From contig NZ_LMDI01000001.1 of assembly GCF_001425785.1 (NCBI RefSeq), positions 124,001 through 188,000 of the forward strand: a DNA stretch of 64,000 bases. Direction: 5' to 3'. The notes beneath the pieces were generated by a model. The model was not told the origin of the DNA, searched no databases, and saw only the letters and a list, made by a program, of their open reading frames with translations. Positions 51,548 to 63,867 of this stretch are shown one piece after another. How positions within the stretch are numbered: position 1 is the stretch's first letter; each line of letters starts with the position of its first letter. A program made the position numbers and the translations under genes. The stretch is from Rhizobacter sp. Root1221. GTDB taxonomy: Bacteria; Pseudomonadota; Gammaproteobacteria; Burkholderiales; Burkholderiaceae_C.

Positions 51548-52534
51548 GGGCAACGCTGAACAATTTCAGATGTGGCACGGGGTTTGCATGTGCCGCAGCA
51601 GCAGATACAGGCAGATGAACATGAAGCAGCAGACCCTGGCGATGGCGGCCGATCAAGCTCACGGATATGAGCAGTACCGCAAGCCGACAAGGCGCGATAC
51701 GTTCCTGGCGACGATGGAAGAAATCGTGCCATGGGCGGCGCTGTGCGAGGTGATCGAGCCGCACTACCCCAAGGCTGGCAACGGCCGCCCGCCAATTGGA
51801 CTGGAGCGAATGCTGAGGATGTACTTCGTGCAGCATGGTTCAACCTGGCGGACGAGGCTTGCGAGGAGGCGCTGCTGGACAGCACGGCGCTGCGGCGCTT
51901 CGTCGGCATAGACCTCGGGAGCGAACGCGTCCCCGACAGCACCACGCTGCTGAAGTTTCGCCGCCTGCTGGAGAAACACAAGCTGGGCGAGGCGCTGTTT
52001 GCCAAGGTGGGGGAGGTGCTGCAAGTGCGAGGGTTGAAGTTGGGGACGGGCACCATCGTGGATGCCACGATCATCGGCGCGCCCAGCTCCACCAAGAACG
52101 CCGACAAGCAACGTGACTCGGAGATGCGTCAGACGCGCAAGGGTCAGCAGTGGTACTTCGGCATGAAGATGCACATCGGCGTGGACAGCCGCACGGGGCC
52201 GGTTCACAGCGCCGTGGCGACGTCGGCCAACGTGCATGACAAACATCCGCTGCCTGACTTGCTGCACGGCAACGAACAGCGCGTGTACGGTGACAGCGCC
52301 TACGCCAGCCAGCGGGCTCTGATGCAGGCCAAAGCCCCCAACGCCAAAGACTTCACCAACCAGCGCGTGCGCAAGGGCGGCGAGGTTGACGAAGTCGAGC
52401 GCTCGAAGAACCGAAACAAGTCCAAGGTCCGCGCGCGCGTCGAACACGTATTCGCTGTGGTCAAACGGCTATGGGGCTTCTCAAAGGTGCGCTACCGAGG
52501 TCTTGCCAAGAACGCCACGCGCTCGTTCGACTGA
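51548..52534 (+). mobile_element. IS5-family insertion sequence, transposase frameshifted and right end missing
   Basis: The left end starts GGGCAACGCTGAACAATTTC. The transposase begins at ATG 51615 (MNMKQQTLAMAADQAHGYEQ) and runs to MLRMYFVQH near 51835. One missing base shifts the frame, and the protein continues as WFNLADEACEEALLDSTALR to 52534. The DDE parts are all present: D in TIVDATIIG, D in VYGDSAYAS, E in RARVEHVFAVVKRLWGF. The end KNATRSFD is followed at once by other sequence, so the last few dozen codons and the right inverted repeat are gone. It is probably immobile. Fragments of the same element lie at 29763 and 30041. Confidence 0.85.
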
Positions 52535-52576
52535 GGGCACATGCAGCCAGCTCTCAGACTCGACGGGCACCAACTC

Positions 52577-52977
52577 TTACTCACCAGCGTCGTTGCGATA
52601 GCCGACGCCGATGTGCAGCTTCGACTCGCGCACGGCCAGGTAGGCGGCCGTGGCCTTGCCTTCGGCGGCGTACTCATGGACGGTGAAGAGCTTGCGCGTC
52701 CAGCACAACACCTCGTCATCCTTGGCGTTCTCGCCGCGCAGGAACTCGATGAAGGCCTGCTGCTTGACTGCAAGTGCAGGATTGCGGCCCTTGGTGTAGC
52801 CGTCCTTGAACTCGATGCCGAAGATGTGGCCCGTACCGTGGCCCGACCGCGTGGACCACTGCACGCCGTGGCGGCAGGCCTTGATGTCGGCCGACCACAG
52901 CTCGTCCGAGCCGTCCGGGTACTGGGAGTGGGGTTCAGTTCGTCGAGCTGGGTATGGTGTCTCCTCGTGGTCGTCAT
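52577..52977 (-). pseudogene. Hypothetical gene broken by one base
   Basis: The ATG at 52977 reads MTTTRRHHTQLDELN. Adding one base in the run of C near 52932 lets it continue as PHSQYPDGSDELWSADIKAC and then RHGVQWSTRSGHGTGHIFGI to the stop at 52577, about 133 residues. The downstream part has FKDGYTKGRNPALAVKQQAFIEFL and VRESKLHIGVGYRN. No known domain was recognised. The single-base lesion is like that in the neighbouring IS; both could be genuine decay or assembly errors in homopolymers. Confidence 0.55.
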
Positions 52978-53413
52978 GTTGAGTCCTGCCAGATCAGGTA
53001 TGGCGCTTCGTCGGACCCCTCTGGCCACGTGTTTTGGCTTGCAATCCAAACTGTCCTGGCTCGCAATCGACGCGCTCGCTGGCTCGAATTGATTGCGGCT
53101 GACCGCACGCGACGGGATCATGCGCGTTGCGAGCGAGCGTGCAATCGAAGGCCCTGCGCTCGCGATCCAGCGGCTGTGCCGAAAACCCCCTTGCTTTGCA
53201 GACGGAGCTTCCAGCCATGACTGCCGAAGTCCCACCGCCTCCCGGCGCACCGAAGCAAGGCTTGGTCGCTCGGATGATGGCTGCTCCGGGCTGCTCGAAC
53301 CAACTCTTGATTCCGAACCAGACAATCTCATCCCGGGCGTCAAAGCCAGCGAGTTGCGATGCCAGTGCCTGCGCGTCGAGACGGAACGGCGTGGGATGCA
53401 TGGCGGGGGTCTG
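52978..53413 (-). other. Region between the broken gene and cusA
   Basis: 436 bases. A minus-strand frame 53401-52994 (MHPTPFRLDAQALASQLAGF, then DARDEIVWFGIKSWFEQPGA, 135 residues) has an ATG but no good ribosome-binding site, no family, and a low-complexity Arg/Gln-rich second half. It may be the start of a decayed gene. No terminator for the cus operon was clear just past 53414. Confidence 0.3.
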
Positions 53414-56400
53414 TCAGGTCAAGGGTTGCGTCCTGATCCTTCCCCCCGTGGCCTGCTCAATCGTCATTCCCTTGCGTCGTCGCATGAGCAAAAAAACCGC
53501 CGGCACCACGAACAAGGATAAGAGTGGCGCGGTCACCATGCCACCGAGCATGGGGGCGGCGATGCGGCTCATGACTTCCGAGCCGGTACCACTGCCCCAA
53601 ACGATGGGCAGCAAGCCGGCGAGGATGACGGCCACGGTCATGGCTTTGGGACGCACGCGCAATACCGCGCCTTCGCGGATCGCGTCGAGTACCACCGACT
53701 CGTCCGAAGGCAGGCCGGCACGCAAGCGGTGCTCGAGGGCCTGCTTCAAGTACAGCAGCATCACCACCCCGAACTCAGCCGCCACTCCGGCGAGCGCGAT
53801 GAAGCCCACGCCAGTAGCCACCGACAGGTGGTAGCCGAGGGCGTAGAGGAACCATACTCCGCCGGTCAATGCCAGTGGCAGCGTGGCCATGATCAGCGCC
53901 GCCTCCTCGAGGCGACGGAAGGTGAGGTACAGCAGCACGAAGATGATGAGCAAGGTCGCTGGCACCGCGACCTTGAGCCGGGCATTGGCACGCTCCATGA
54001 ACTCGAACTGCCCGGAGTAGGCCAGGCTCATGCCCGGCTCCAGGCGCACCTGCTCCGCCACGGCTTTGCGCAAGTCGCCGACCACTGAGGCGAGGTCACG
54101 GTCGCGTGTGTCGACATAGACCCACCCCGAGGGTCGCGCGTTCTCGCTCTTGAGCATGGGTGGACCGTCGGTCACCTCAATGCGCGCCACGCTGCCGAGG
54201 GTGATCTGCTGGCCACCGGGCGTCAACACTGGGAGGTTACGCAGCTTCTCCGGGCTGTCGCGCAACTCCCGCGGGTAGCGCAGGTTGATCGGGAAGCGCG
54301 CCAAGCCTTCGACGGTCTCGCCGATATTCTCGCCGCCGATCGCGCCGGACACCACCGCCTGCACGTCGCTCACGTTGAGCCCGACTCGCGCTGCGGCCCC
54401 ACGATCGATCTGCACGTCGATGTAGCGCCCGCCAGTCAGGCGCTCGGCCAATGCCGAGCTGACCCCCGGGACGTCCCTGGCGATGCGCTCCACCTCGGCC
54501 GTGACCCGGTCGATGGCCTTGAGGTCGGTGCCGGCGACCTTGACGCCGATCGGACTCTTGATGCCGGTGGCCAGCATGTCGATGCGGTTGCGGATCGGTG
54601 GAATCCAGATGTTGGTGAGCCCCGGGATCTTGACCGTGCGGTCGAGTTCTTCGACCAGCATCTCCGGCGTCATGCCCGCACGCCACTGGCTGCGGGGCTT
54701 GAGCTGGACCGTGGTCTCGAACATTTCCAGCGGCGCCGGGTCGGTGGCTGTCTCTGCCCGACCGGCCTTTCCGAACACGCGTTCAACCTCCGGCACCGTC
54801 TTGATCATGCGATCGCTGAGCTGCAACAACTCGGCAGCCTTTTGTGCCGACAACCCCGGCAACGCGGTCGGCATGTACAGCAGGTCACCTTCGTCCAGCG
54901 GCGGCAGGAACTCGCCGCCCAGCTGCGACAGCGGCCACAGGGTGGTGGCGAGCACCAGGCCGGAGATCGCGAGCGTCAGCTTGGGCCAACGCAGCACCCA
55001 GTCCAAGGATGGCATGTACAACGCAATCAGGCCGCGGGTCAGCGGGTTGCGCTGCTCGTCGGGGATGCGCCCACGGATCCAGTAGCCCATCAGCACCGGG
55101 ATCAGGGTGACGGACAGACCGGCCGCCGCCGCCATGGCGTAGGTCTTGGTGAACGCAAGCGGTCCGAACAGTCGGCCTTCCTGGGCTTCGAGCGTGAACA
55201 CCGGGACGAAGGACAGCGTGATGATCAATAGTGAGAAGAACAGCGCCGGTCCAACCTCGATGGCCGCCTGGGTGATCACCTCCCAGCGCTGCTCGCCTTT
55301 GAGTTCATCAGAGGGATGAGCGTGCTGCCACGCCTCGATTTTCTTGTGGGCGTTTTCGATAATCACGACCGCGGCGTCGACCATCGCGCCAATGGCGATG
55401 GCGATCCCCCCCAGGGACATGATGTTGGCGTTCAGGCCTTGCTGTTGCATCACGATGAAGGCTGCCATAACGCCCAGCGGCAACGAGATGATGGCCACCA
55501 GCGCTGAGCGCAAGTGCCAAAGGAAGATCGCACAGACCAACGCCACAACCGCAAACTCCTCCAGCAGTTTCGTCGACAAGTTGTCGATCGCCCGCTCGAT
55601 CAGCGCGCTGCGGTCGTAGGTGGTGACGATCTCGACGCCCTTAGGCAGGCTGGCCTGCAACTGCGCCAGCTTGTCCTTCACCGCGGCGATGGTGGACTGC
55701 GCGTTCTTGCCGCTGCGCAGGATCACGACGCCACCGACGGCTTCACCTACACCATCCAGCTCGCTGATGCCGCGCCGCATCTCCGGTCCCAGCTGCACCG
55801 TGGCCACATCGCCCAGCAGCACCGGCACGCCACCGCGCACCGCCAGCGGCACTACCTTGAAATCGCTGAGCGTTTTCAAGAAGCCACTGGCGCGCACCAT
55901 GTACTCGGCCTCGGCCATCTCGAGCACCGAACCACCGGTTTCCTGATTGGCATTCATCAGGGCGTCGCGCACTTGGCCGTGGGTGATGCCATAGGCAATC
56001 AGCTTGGCCGGGTCCAGCACCACTTGGTACTGCTTGACCATCCCGCCCACGGTGGCCACCTCGGCCACGTCGGCCACCGACTTCAGTTCGAACTTGAGGA
56101 ACCAGTCCTGCAACGCCCGCAACTGCGAGATGTCGTGCTGGCCACTGCGGTCGACCAGCGCGTACTGGAACACCCAGCCCACCCCGGTCGCATCTGGTCC
56201 CAACGACGTCTTGGCCGTCGCAGGCAAGCGACTCTGCACTTGGCTCAGGTACTCCAGCACGCGCGAGCGCGCCCAGTAAAGGTCGGTCCGGTCGTCGAAG
56301 AGCACGTAGACGAACGAATCACCGAAGAATGAATAGGCCCGCACCGTCTTGGCGCCGGGCACCGACAGCATGGTCGTCGCCAGTGGGTAAGTCACCTGGT

Positions 56401-56587
56401 TCTCGACGATCTGCGGTGCCTGCCCGGGGTAGCTGGTGCGGATGATGACTTGGACATCTGACAGATCCGGCAGCGCATCAATCGGCGTTGAGCGCAGCGA
56501 CATCACCCCGGCCGCAGCCAGGAACAGCGTGGCGAGCAACACCAGGAACCGGTTGCTCACCGACCAGCGGATCAAGGCGGCAATCAC
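53414..56587 (-). CDS. cusA: CusA/CzcA-family heavy-metal RND efflux pump
   Basis: A 1057-residue inner-membrane RND protein. It starts at GTG 56587 ([20 protein letters not shown]), overlapping the cusB stop by GTGA. The HME-RND signature is present: [26 protein letters not shown] near the N-terminus, the helix-4 motif [19 protein letters not shown] with the proton-relay Asp, and a Met-containing cleft. The rest follows CusA over its full length. It exports Cu(I)/Ag(I) from cytoplasm or periplasm with CusB and CusC. The context (CusF domain, CopA) favours copper/silver over Co/Zn/Cd. Confidence 0.93.
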   Translation of the reverse strand: MIAALIRWSVSNRFLVLLATLFLAAAGVMSLRSTPIDALPDLSDVQVIIRTSYPGQAPQIVENQVTYPLATTMLSVPGAKTVRAYSFFGDSFVYVLFDDRTDLYWARSRVLEYLSQVQSRLPATAKTSLGPDATGVGWVFQYALVDRSGQHDISQLRALQDWFLKFELKSVADVAEVATVGGMVKQYQVVLDPAKLIAYGITHGQVRDALMNANQETGGSVLEMAEAEYMVRASGFLKTLSDFKVVPLAVRGGVPVLLGDVATVQLGPEMRRGISELDGVGEAVGGVVILRSGKNAQSTIAAVKDKLAQLQASLPKGVEIVTTYDRSALIERAIDNLSTKLLEEFAVVALVCAIFLWHLRSALVAIISLPLGVMAAFIVMQQQGLNANIMSLGGIAIAIGAMVDAAVVIIENAHKKIEAWQHAHPSDELKGEQRWEVITQAAIEVGPALFFSLLIITLSFVPVFTLEAQEGRLFGPLAFTKTYAMAAAAGLSVTLIPVLMGYWIRGRIPDEQRNPLTRGLIALYMPSLDWVLRWPKLTLAISGLVLATTLWPLSQLGGEFLPPLDEGDLLYMPTALPGLSAQKAAELLQLSDRMIKTVPEVERVFGKAGRAETATDPAPLEMFETTVQLKPRSQWRAGMTPEMLVEELDRTVKIPGLTNIWIPPIRNRIDMLATGIKSPIGVKVAGTDLKAIDRVTAEVERIARDVPGVSSALAERLTGGRYIDVQIDRGAAARVGLNVSDVQAVVSGAIGGENIGETVEGLARFPINLRYPRELRDSPEKLRNLPVLTPGGQQITLGSVARIEVTDGPPMLKSENARPSGWVYVDTRDRDLASVVGDLRKAVAEQVRLEPGMSLAYSGQFEFMERANARLKVAVPATLLIIFVLLYLTFRRLEEAALIMATLPLALTGGVWFLYALGYHLSVATGVGFIALAGVAAEFGVVMLLYLKQALEHRLRAGLPSDESVVLDAIREGAVLRVRPKAMTVAVILAGLLPIVWGSGTGSEVMSRIAAPMLGGMVTAPLLSLFVVPAVFLLMRRRKGMTIEQATGGRIRTQPLT

Positions 56588-58077
56588 TTGGTGGCTCCGT
56601 TGCGTTCCAGGGTCTGGATCACGAAGCCGTCATTGGTTTGCGAGAAGCTGAAGCGCACCGCATCGCCCACTTTGAGGCCCTTGGCGGCCTCGGGACTCGG
56701 CAGTTTGAACGGCATCTGCATGGCACCCCATTGCATGCTGGGGATCGGGCCGTGATCGAGGGTCACTTCTTGTGCCGTCAACTCCAGAATCTTGCCGGTT
56801 CCCTGGTGGATCGATGACGAAGGCGACGTCGGCACAGCTGCTGCGGCAGTGGCCGTCGACGCTTGGCGCTGCATTACCCCTTGCATGCTGGCTTCCGAAT
56901 CGAGAAGGAACTGCCCGGAGGCAACGACCTGTTGCCCCGCCTGCAGGCCATTGAGCACTTCGAGCTTGTCTCCCAACTCGCGGCCCACCTGCACCTCCAC
57001 CGGCCGGTAGCGCCCGGGACCATCAACCAAATAGACGAGCGCGCGAAGCCCGGTGCGGACCACGGCCTCGGCGGGCACGACCAACGCTTCAGACTGCACA
57101 CCCGCCAGGCGCACTTGTGCGAACATGCCGGCGCGCAGCCGGCCTTGGGGGTTTGGCAGTTCGATGCGCACCCTCAGCGTTCGCGTCTGTGCGTTGGCCT
57201 CGGGCAGGATGGTGGTGACCTTGCCCTTGAGCAACTCCCCCGGGAAGGCCGCCATGCGCGCTTCGGCTGGCATGCCCAGGCGCGCGAACGCCGTCTGAGT
57301 CTCCGGCAGCGAGGCTTCCAGCCAGACACTGGACAGCCCGGTGATCTTCGCCAGCGTCATCCCTGGCGAGACCGTCATGCCAGGGCGCACCATCAGTTCC
57401 TGCAGCAAGCCGCTGATCGGCGCATGCACACTCGCTCGAGCCTGAACCTGGCCGGTGCGTTCGACCCGATCAATGGTCGAAGCCGGTATGCCCAACAGCA
57501 CCAGGCGTTGCCGGGCCGCTGCGGTGAGCGCCGCGTCACCGGTTCCACGCACCGCCAGGAACTCCTGCAGTGCGCCGCTCCATTCCGGTACCAGCAGCTC
57601 AGCGATCGACGCGCCGGCGCTCACCACGTCGCCCGGTGCCAGCGAGGCGACGCGCTCCACGAAGCCGCTGCTGCGGGCCTGCACGACAGCGACCTCCCGC
57701 TCATTGAGTTGGACCGTGGCCGCGACCTCCACGGCGGCGCCGGTGGTGATCTTCTCGACGGCGGCAGTTCGCCAGCCGAGGGTCTGGGCGACGCGCGGGT
57801 CAACGGCGACACCCCCCGCTGGCGCTTCGCCGGCGTACTTGGGTACCAGCTGCATGTCCATGAAGGGCGACTTGCCGGGCTTGTCGAACTTCTGCTGCGG
57901 AACCATGGGGTCGTACCAGTACAGCACCTGGCGCTCGCCGGCGGGGGCTGTGCTCGGCGATATCGGAGCGGCTGACGACGCAGACCCCGCGCGCCAACGG
58001 CTCAGACCGATACCGAGGCCGAGGCCGATCACGAGGAGCAGGGCACCCAGAACGAGATTCTTATGGAGGGTTTTCAT
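56584..58077 (-). CDS. cusB: CusB periplasmic adaptor with fused CusF domain
   Basis: A 497-residue membrane-fusion protein. N-terminal helix (9-27), then a heavy-metal-binding segment ([20 protein letters not shown], about 54-73, with MDMQLVPKY after it), barrel-sandwich and beta-barrel domains ([23 protein letters not shown]). At the C-terminus (about 428-497) is a CusF-like domain: [20 protein letters not shown], then [12 protein letters not shown], with the His, Trp and Met pattern of the Cu(I)/Ag(I) chaperone. The fusion places the metallochaperone on the adaptor that feeds CusA. ATG at 58077. Confidence 0.93.
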   Translation of the reverse strand: MKTLHKNLVLGALLLVIGLGLGIGLSRWRAGSASSAAPISPSTAPAGERQVLYWYDPMVPQQKFDKPGKSPFMDMQLVPKYAGEAPAGGVAVDPRVAQTLGWRTAAVEKITTGAAVEVAATVQLNEREVAVVQARSSGFVERVASLAPGDVVSAGASIAELLVPEWSGALQEFLAVRGTGDAALTAAARQRLVLLGIPASTIDRVERTGQVQARASVHAPISGLLQELMVRPGMTVSPGMTLAKITGLSSVWLEASLPETQTAFARLGMPAEARMAAFPGELLKGKVTTILPEANAQTRTLRVRIELPNPQGRLRAGMFAQVRLAGVQSEALVVPAEAVVRTGLRALVYLVDGPGRYRPVEVQVGRELGDKLEVLNGLQAGQQVVASGQFLLDSEASMQGVMQRQASTATAAAAVPTSPSSSIHQGTGKILELTAQEVTLDHGPIPSMQWGAMQMPFKLPSPEAAKGLKVGDAVRFSFSQTNDGFVIQTLERNGATK

Positions 58078-58081
58078 GGGT

Positions 58082-59365
58082 TCACTCCGAAACGAGGTAG
58101 GCCAAGCGTGCGCGCTGGGCCATCAGCTGGGCTTCGAGGTCGAGGGCTCGCAGTTGCACCTCGGCTGCGTCCTTGCGAGCTGCCAAAACGGCGCCAAGGT
58201 CGGCGCGGCCGGCTTCATAGCTGGTCAGGGTGAGCTTGACCCGCTCGGCTGCCAGGGGCATAGCCGCCGTCCGTTGCCGGAGCGCCGCACTCTCCAGACG
58301 CTGCAGTTCGCTCATTTGCGAGCGCACCTCGGCGTCGATGCGGCGCAGCACGTCCTCGCGCTCGGCCTCCAGTCGCTCGATGTCTTTGCGCCGTGCGGCG
58401 ATCTGCGGGTCCTGGCGGGTTGCCGATGACAGCGGAAGCTCGAAGGTGAGCTGGAACGACACCATGCCGCCATAGGCGCGCGATCGGTTGCCATAGCCGA
58501 CCTCCCAGCCCCAGTCCCCATGTGTGCCGGCACTGGCCTCGTCGACCTCGGCTCTCGCCATTGCGAGCGCGGGTGCAAAGACAATCAATTCTCCGTGGCG
58601 ATCTAGACGGCCCAGCAGCGACGCGGTGTCGAGCTCGATCACCGGCATTTCCCCCGTGGTGTGCTCCACGGCCTCACCGATCCATCGCCGCAGTGCGACG
58701 CCAGTTTGTTCGACGGCAGAGGCCAACTCCTCGCGCCGTTCGGCCAGCATTAATAGTTCTTGTCGGGCCATCGTCGCATCGGCCGGCATGGACTTGCCGG
58801 TGGCGATGCGGACCGCCAAGGTTTGCTGGAGAACCTGGTTCTCCCGCTCCAGGACTGCAAACTCGGCGAGCTTGCGCTCCGCGTAGTGCCGGTTGATCCA
58901 GGCAGCGGCCGCCTCTCGCCTCACCGCCAGGCGCTCGGCCTGCCACAGTGCCTGTTCCCGTGCCGCCTTCGCCTCGGCACCATCGCGTTGCGCTGCGCGC
59001 TTGGCCGCGTTGGGCACGTCTTGCATCAGTCCGACGCGGCGCATCGTCATCGAGTCGCGGTTCCAGCTGAAGCGGTCCGGGCCGCTCACGGGGTAGTTGT
59101 CCACCCCAATGGTGAGCTTTGGATCTGGCAAGTGGCCAGCAGCCGGTCGCGCAACCTGGGCACTATCGAAGGCCGATTGGCGGGCCACCAGGCTCGGCGC
59201 ACGCTGCTCGGCGAGCAACAGGGCCTGTGGCAAGCTCAGTTTGGTTGGCGCTGGGTTCGAGTTCGCGGCCACCGCCACTGGCACCGCCACGGCCGCGGCC
59301 AGCATGACGACCAAGCGAGCGCCACGGACGCGCCGGACTGGCCCGGCATCAGGGATTGAAGGCAT
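58082..59365 (-). CDS. cusC: CusC/TolC-type outer-membrane efflux protein
   Basis: A 427-residue outer-membrane factor with a signal peptide (cleavage near VAVAA) and two OEP repeats: KLSLPQALLLAEQRAPSLVAR at the start and a later repeat with ALAMARAEVDEA. The helix LEAEREDVLRRIDAEVRSQM and the C-terminal tail ending LAYLVSE complete it. The ATG at 59365 has GGAG 7 bases upstream. It forms the exit duct of the CusCBA pump. The order cusC-cusB-cusA is usual. Confidence 0.88.
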   Translation of the reverse strand: MPSIPDAGPVRRVRGARLVVMLAAAVAVPVAVAANSNPAPTKLSLPQALLLAEQRAPSLVARQSAFDSAQVARPAAGHLPDPKLTIGVDNYPVSGPDRFSWNRDSMTMRRVGLMQDVPNAAKRAAQRDGAEAKAAREQALWQAERLAVRREAAAAWINRHYAERKLAEFAVLERENQVLQQTLAVRIATGKSMPADATMARQELLMLAERREELASAVEQTGVALRRWIGEAVEHTTGEMPVIELDTASLLGRLDRHGELIVFAPALAMARAEVDEASAGTHGDWGWEVGYGNRSRAYGGMVSFQLTFELPLSSATRQDPQIAARRKDIERLEAEREDVLRRIDAEVRSQMSELQRLESAALRQRTAAMPLAAERVKLTLTSYEAGRADLGAVLAARKDAAEVQLRALDLEAQLMAQRARLAYLVSE

Positions 59366-59445
59366 CACAGTTCTCCACAAGACCAAGGGACGTCACAGGT
59401 GCACGCGCAACTGCTCACAGGCAGGTGCGCGCGACGCGTCGGGAC

Positions 59446-59844
59446 TTAATTGCGGAGAACGAGAAAGGTCAAATAGACCGGCGCAGATCCCACCGGCGGA
59501 TCGGTGTGCGCCGCGAATACAGCCGGCAAAGCGTCGGCTGGCGTAACGGGAACCCACGCGATCATGCGGCTGGCGAGCCAGTCGACCACCGGTGCCGCCA
59601 CGAGGACGACACCTGGCGCGGTGTTGACCGACTGCTTGTCGCGGTCGCAATGGGCTTTGCACAGTTGCGGCTGCTGCTTGTCCATCTCGGACATGTTGGC
59701 GCAGTCGGGCATTTCTGCCATCGCCATCACCATCGGCTGGGTTGGCTGGACACAGGCGTAGGCAGCAGTGGCGAGCTGCAGGCACACCATCACCGTCGCG
59801 AGCATGCTCGCGATCCAGCGCCGGTACACCTTGTTCAAACTCAT
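59446..59844 (-). CDS. Small secreted Met/Cys/His-containing protein of the copper island
   Basis: A 132-residue protein with a signal peptide (MSLNKVYRRWIASMLATVMV..., cleavage near AYACV) followed by a metal-binding-like stretch (PMVMAMAEMPDCANMSEMDK, then CKAHC). The C-terminal half is hydrophobic but has no obvious membrane helix. It probably binds Cu(I) in the periplasm, from its composition and position just before cusC. The predicted promoter places the transcription start at or next to the ATG, so the mRNA may be leaderless; ATG at 59805 is an alternative start without a basic n-region. Confidence 0.7.
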   Translation of the reverse strand: MSLNKVYRRWIASMLATVMVCLQLATAAYACVQPTQPMVMAMAEMPDCANMSEMDKQQPQLCKAHCDRDKQSVNTAPGVVLVAAPVVDWLASRMIAWVPVTPADALPAVFAAHTDPPVGSAPVYLTFLVLRN

Positions 59845-59850
59845 GCGGAC

Positions 59851-59881
59851 AGTCTACAAGGGTCGGCCTCTAAGAGGCCAG
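59851..59881 (-). promoter_or_regulatory. MerR-type promoter of the cusCBA operon (predicted)
   Basis: Minus-strand CTGGCC (59881-59876), a 19-base spacer, and TAGACT (59856-59851). The palindrome GGCCTCTTAGAGGCC overlaps the -35 and the upstream half of the spacer. A 19-base spacer with a dyad inside is the hallmark of MerR-family activation. The -35 is weak. No merR/cueR gene is in the window. Confidence 0.5.
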
Positions 59882-60028
59882 GGGCGTTGACCGTCGTCAA
59901 GAATGGATCAACTCTGCGTTCGACTGGCGCTGCGGTCACGTTTGCTTCTGTATCCATCTCATCGATTTCGTTGCGCTGGTCTAAGGCGGGCACGAGCAGC
60001 CCCCCGAGTGCAGCACGAAGTCTCTGTC
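59882..60028. other. Gap between the cus promoter and copA
   Basis: 147 bases with no coding frame and no strong terminator hairpin for copA; a TTGACG hexamer at 59900-59895 on the minus strand could be an alternative -35 for the cus operon. Confidence 0.4.
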
Positions 60029-62392
<2,364 letters not shown>

Positions 62393-62394
62393 GA

Positions 62395-62652
62395 TCAGCG
62401 ATCCTTCGCGTCCGGGGGGCTGGTTCCGTGGTCGTGGCGACCGCCATGTCCGCCGTGCCCGTGATGGAACAGGTGCATCAGAGGGCAAGCCAACAGCAAC
62501 AGGTACGCCCAGGAGCCTGCAAGGTGCGCCCAGTGCTCACGCAGAAGGAAGAACAGACCGATCAGCGCGGCCATGACGATGGCGCCACGCACGGCACGTC
62601 GAGGCAGACCGCTGGACTCCGGTTGGGATGTGTGAACGTGGTCAGTAGACAT
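62395..62652 (-). CDS. DUF2933 small membrane protein
   Basis: An 85-residue protein with one or two membrane helices ([42 protein letters not shown]) and a His/Gly-rich tail ([14 protein letters not shown]). The REHW...[10 protein letters not shown] segment is typical of DUF2933, found next to copper ATPases. The ATG at 62652 has AAGGAAGG upstream. The tail may bind copper. It is the first gene behind the CueR-type promoter. Confidence 0.85.
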   Translation of the reverse strand: MSTDHVHTSQPESSGLPRRAVRGAIVMAALIGLFFLLREHWAHLAGSWAYLLLLACPLMHLFHHGHGGHGGRHDHGTSPPDAKDR

Positions 62653-62709
62653 GTCAGCGTTCCTTCCTTGGTTCGGTTGTCGGTGATCGCCCGCGGGCAC
62701 CCACGATTG

Positions 62710-62740
62710 AGAATGGGTCTTCCCATCGTGGGAGGGTCAA
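62710..62740 (-). promoter_or_regulatory. CueR/MerR-type promoter of the DUF2933-copA operon
   Basis: Minus-strand TTGACC (62740-62735), a 19-base spacer CTCCCACGATGGGAAGACC, and CATTCT (62715-62710). The spacer contains the dyad TCCCACGATGGGA. This is the classical CueR/SilR arrangement (ACCTTCC...GGAAGG-like, 19-base spacer). The regulator gene is not in the window. Confidence 0.8.
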
Positions 62741-62934
62741 GCGGGATCTGCAGTTCGAGCGCGAGCTTGGGAATTGAGCGCGGCAGAGTCGCGTGCAGGT
62801 TTGCCTCAGGCTATGCGCTCGCAGTTCTGACCACTTGCGCTACATCAAGGCGCGAGCAAGGTTGTGCGCGGCCTAGGACTGAACTCGCTTGTTTGAGCAA
62901 CCGACAGCGCCTAGCGTCACCGTCTTGATGGCCG
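62741..62934. other. Gap between the copA promoter and the DUF305 gene
   Basis: 194 bases without a supported coding frame. No terminator after the DUF305 gene was clear. Confidence 0.4.
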
Positions 62935-63273
62935 TCACTTGTTCTGCTGCAGCCATTTGTTCAGTTGCTCGATTTCCTTGGACTGGTCCTTGATCATCTT
63001 TGACGCCATGGCCTTGAGTTCAGGCGACTTGCCGTGTTCGACTTCCACCTTGGCCATGTCGAGCGCCTGCTGGTGATGCATCTTCATCATCATCGCGAAG
63101 TCCTTGTCGGTGTCGCCGCTCATCTGCATCTTGTGCATGCCTTGCATGCCGGAGTCCATGGACTTCTTCATTTGCTCAGAGCCGTGGCCAGACGATTGAG
63201 CAAAAGCCGATGCAGCAGCAAGCGCCGCCGCAAGCAGGACAGGGGTGATCTTCAGGTTGGGGTTGCGGATCAT
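62935..63273 (-). CDS. DUF305 (CopM-like) periplasmic protein
   Basis: A 112-residue protein with a signal peptide (cleavage after SAFAQ) and a DUF305 fold: KDFAMMMKMHHQQALDMAKVEVEHGKSPELKAMASKMIKDQSKEIEQLNKWL. The HHQQA and multiple MxxM motifs match copper-binding DUF305 proteins. It probably binds copper in the periplasm. Its start follows CTAAAGGACTGCC. Confidence 0.88.
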   Translation of the reverse strand: MIRNPNLKITPVLLAAALAAASAFAQSSGHGSEQMKKSMDSGMQGMHKMQMSGDTDKDFAMMMKMHHQQALDMAKVEVEHGKSPELKAMASKMIKDQSKEIEQLNKWLQQNK

Positions 63274-63362
63274 GGCAGTCCTTTAGGGTGGAGGTCTGTA
63301 CTTGGGCAATCCGCGTGCCGCAGCGCGATCGGCGCTATTGGAAACGCTCCTTCATGCCTTCA

Positions 63363-63569
63363 TTACCGGTCGTGGTTGACGGTGGACCTCGGGATCTCGA
63401 TGGTCACGTCTTCTTTGGCGAGGATCGCTTGGCAGCACAACCGGGACTGCGCTTCCAGCCCCCATGCGCGGTCGAGCAGATCCTCTTCGCTTTCTTCGAC
63501 CTTGTTCAATGACTCAAAGCCTTCCCGGACGAAGTTGAACCAATGCAACTCGCCACAAGCACGCTGAAC
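63363..63569 (-). pseudogene. C-terminal fragment of a 2Fe-2S ferredoxin
   Basis: The minus-strand frame reads ACGELHWFNFVREGFESLNK, EESEEDLLDRAWGLEAQSRL, CCQAILAKEDVTIEIPRSTV then NHDR. This closely follows the C-terminal two thirds of the Isc-type ferredoxin Fdx (VREGFDSLNE...DKAWGLEPESRLSCQA..DLVVEIPKYTINH). The N-terminal part with most of the cluster cysteines is missing; the HMA gene stop lies at 63570. A fragment brought in by rearrangement, not expected to bind a cluster. Confidence 0.75.
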
Positions 63570-63830
63570 TCAGGGGCAGCTGCCGCAGCAACTCGAACTG
63601 CGCGCCCCCTGAACCGGCTCAGCGCTGCCAGTCTCTTCCACTGCGGTGTATCCCGCCACTGCGATGGCGCTCTGAATTGAGCGAGCATCCGCCGCTGCGA
63701 AGTCGACCTCCAACCGCTTGGTCGCGAGGTTCACCGATACATGGGCAGCAGGATCGATGCCCTTGACTGCCTTCGTGACAGCGTCAACGCAGTGGCCGCA
63801 GGTCATGTCATTCACTTGGAACGTCTTCAT
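63570..63830 (-). CDS. copZ: HMA-domain copper chaperone (CopZ-like)
   Basis: An 86-residue protein. Residues 1-68 are an HMA domain with CGHC in DMTCGHCVDAVTKAV (the metal-binding CxxC) and the usual GYTAVEE end. The C-terminal tail SSSCCGSCP adds three cysteines in a CCxxC cluster. It likely carries Cu(I) to CopA. The ATG at 63830 is in the natural position for the domain. Behind it lies a MerR-type promoter. Confidence 0.87.
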   Translation of the reverse strand: MKTFQVNDMTCGHCVDAVTKAVKGIDPAAHVSVNLATKRLEVDFAAADARSIQSAIAVAGYTAVEETGSAEPVQGARSSSCCGSCP

Positions 63831-63867
63831 CTTCAAAGCTCCATCAGGAAGAAATGGGGTGATTGGA

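Noticed and set aside
51548-52534. Programmed ribosomal frameshift in the IS5-family transposase
   Set aside because: No slippery heptamer was seen at the break and the right end is missing; a simple one-base loss fits better.
52994-53401. A 135-residue gene upstream of the broken hypothetical
   Set aside because: No ribosome-binding site or family and a low-complexity second half; kept only as a remark in the intergenic entry.
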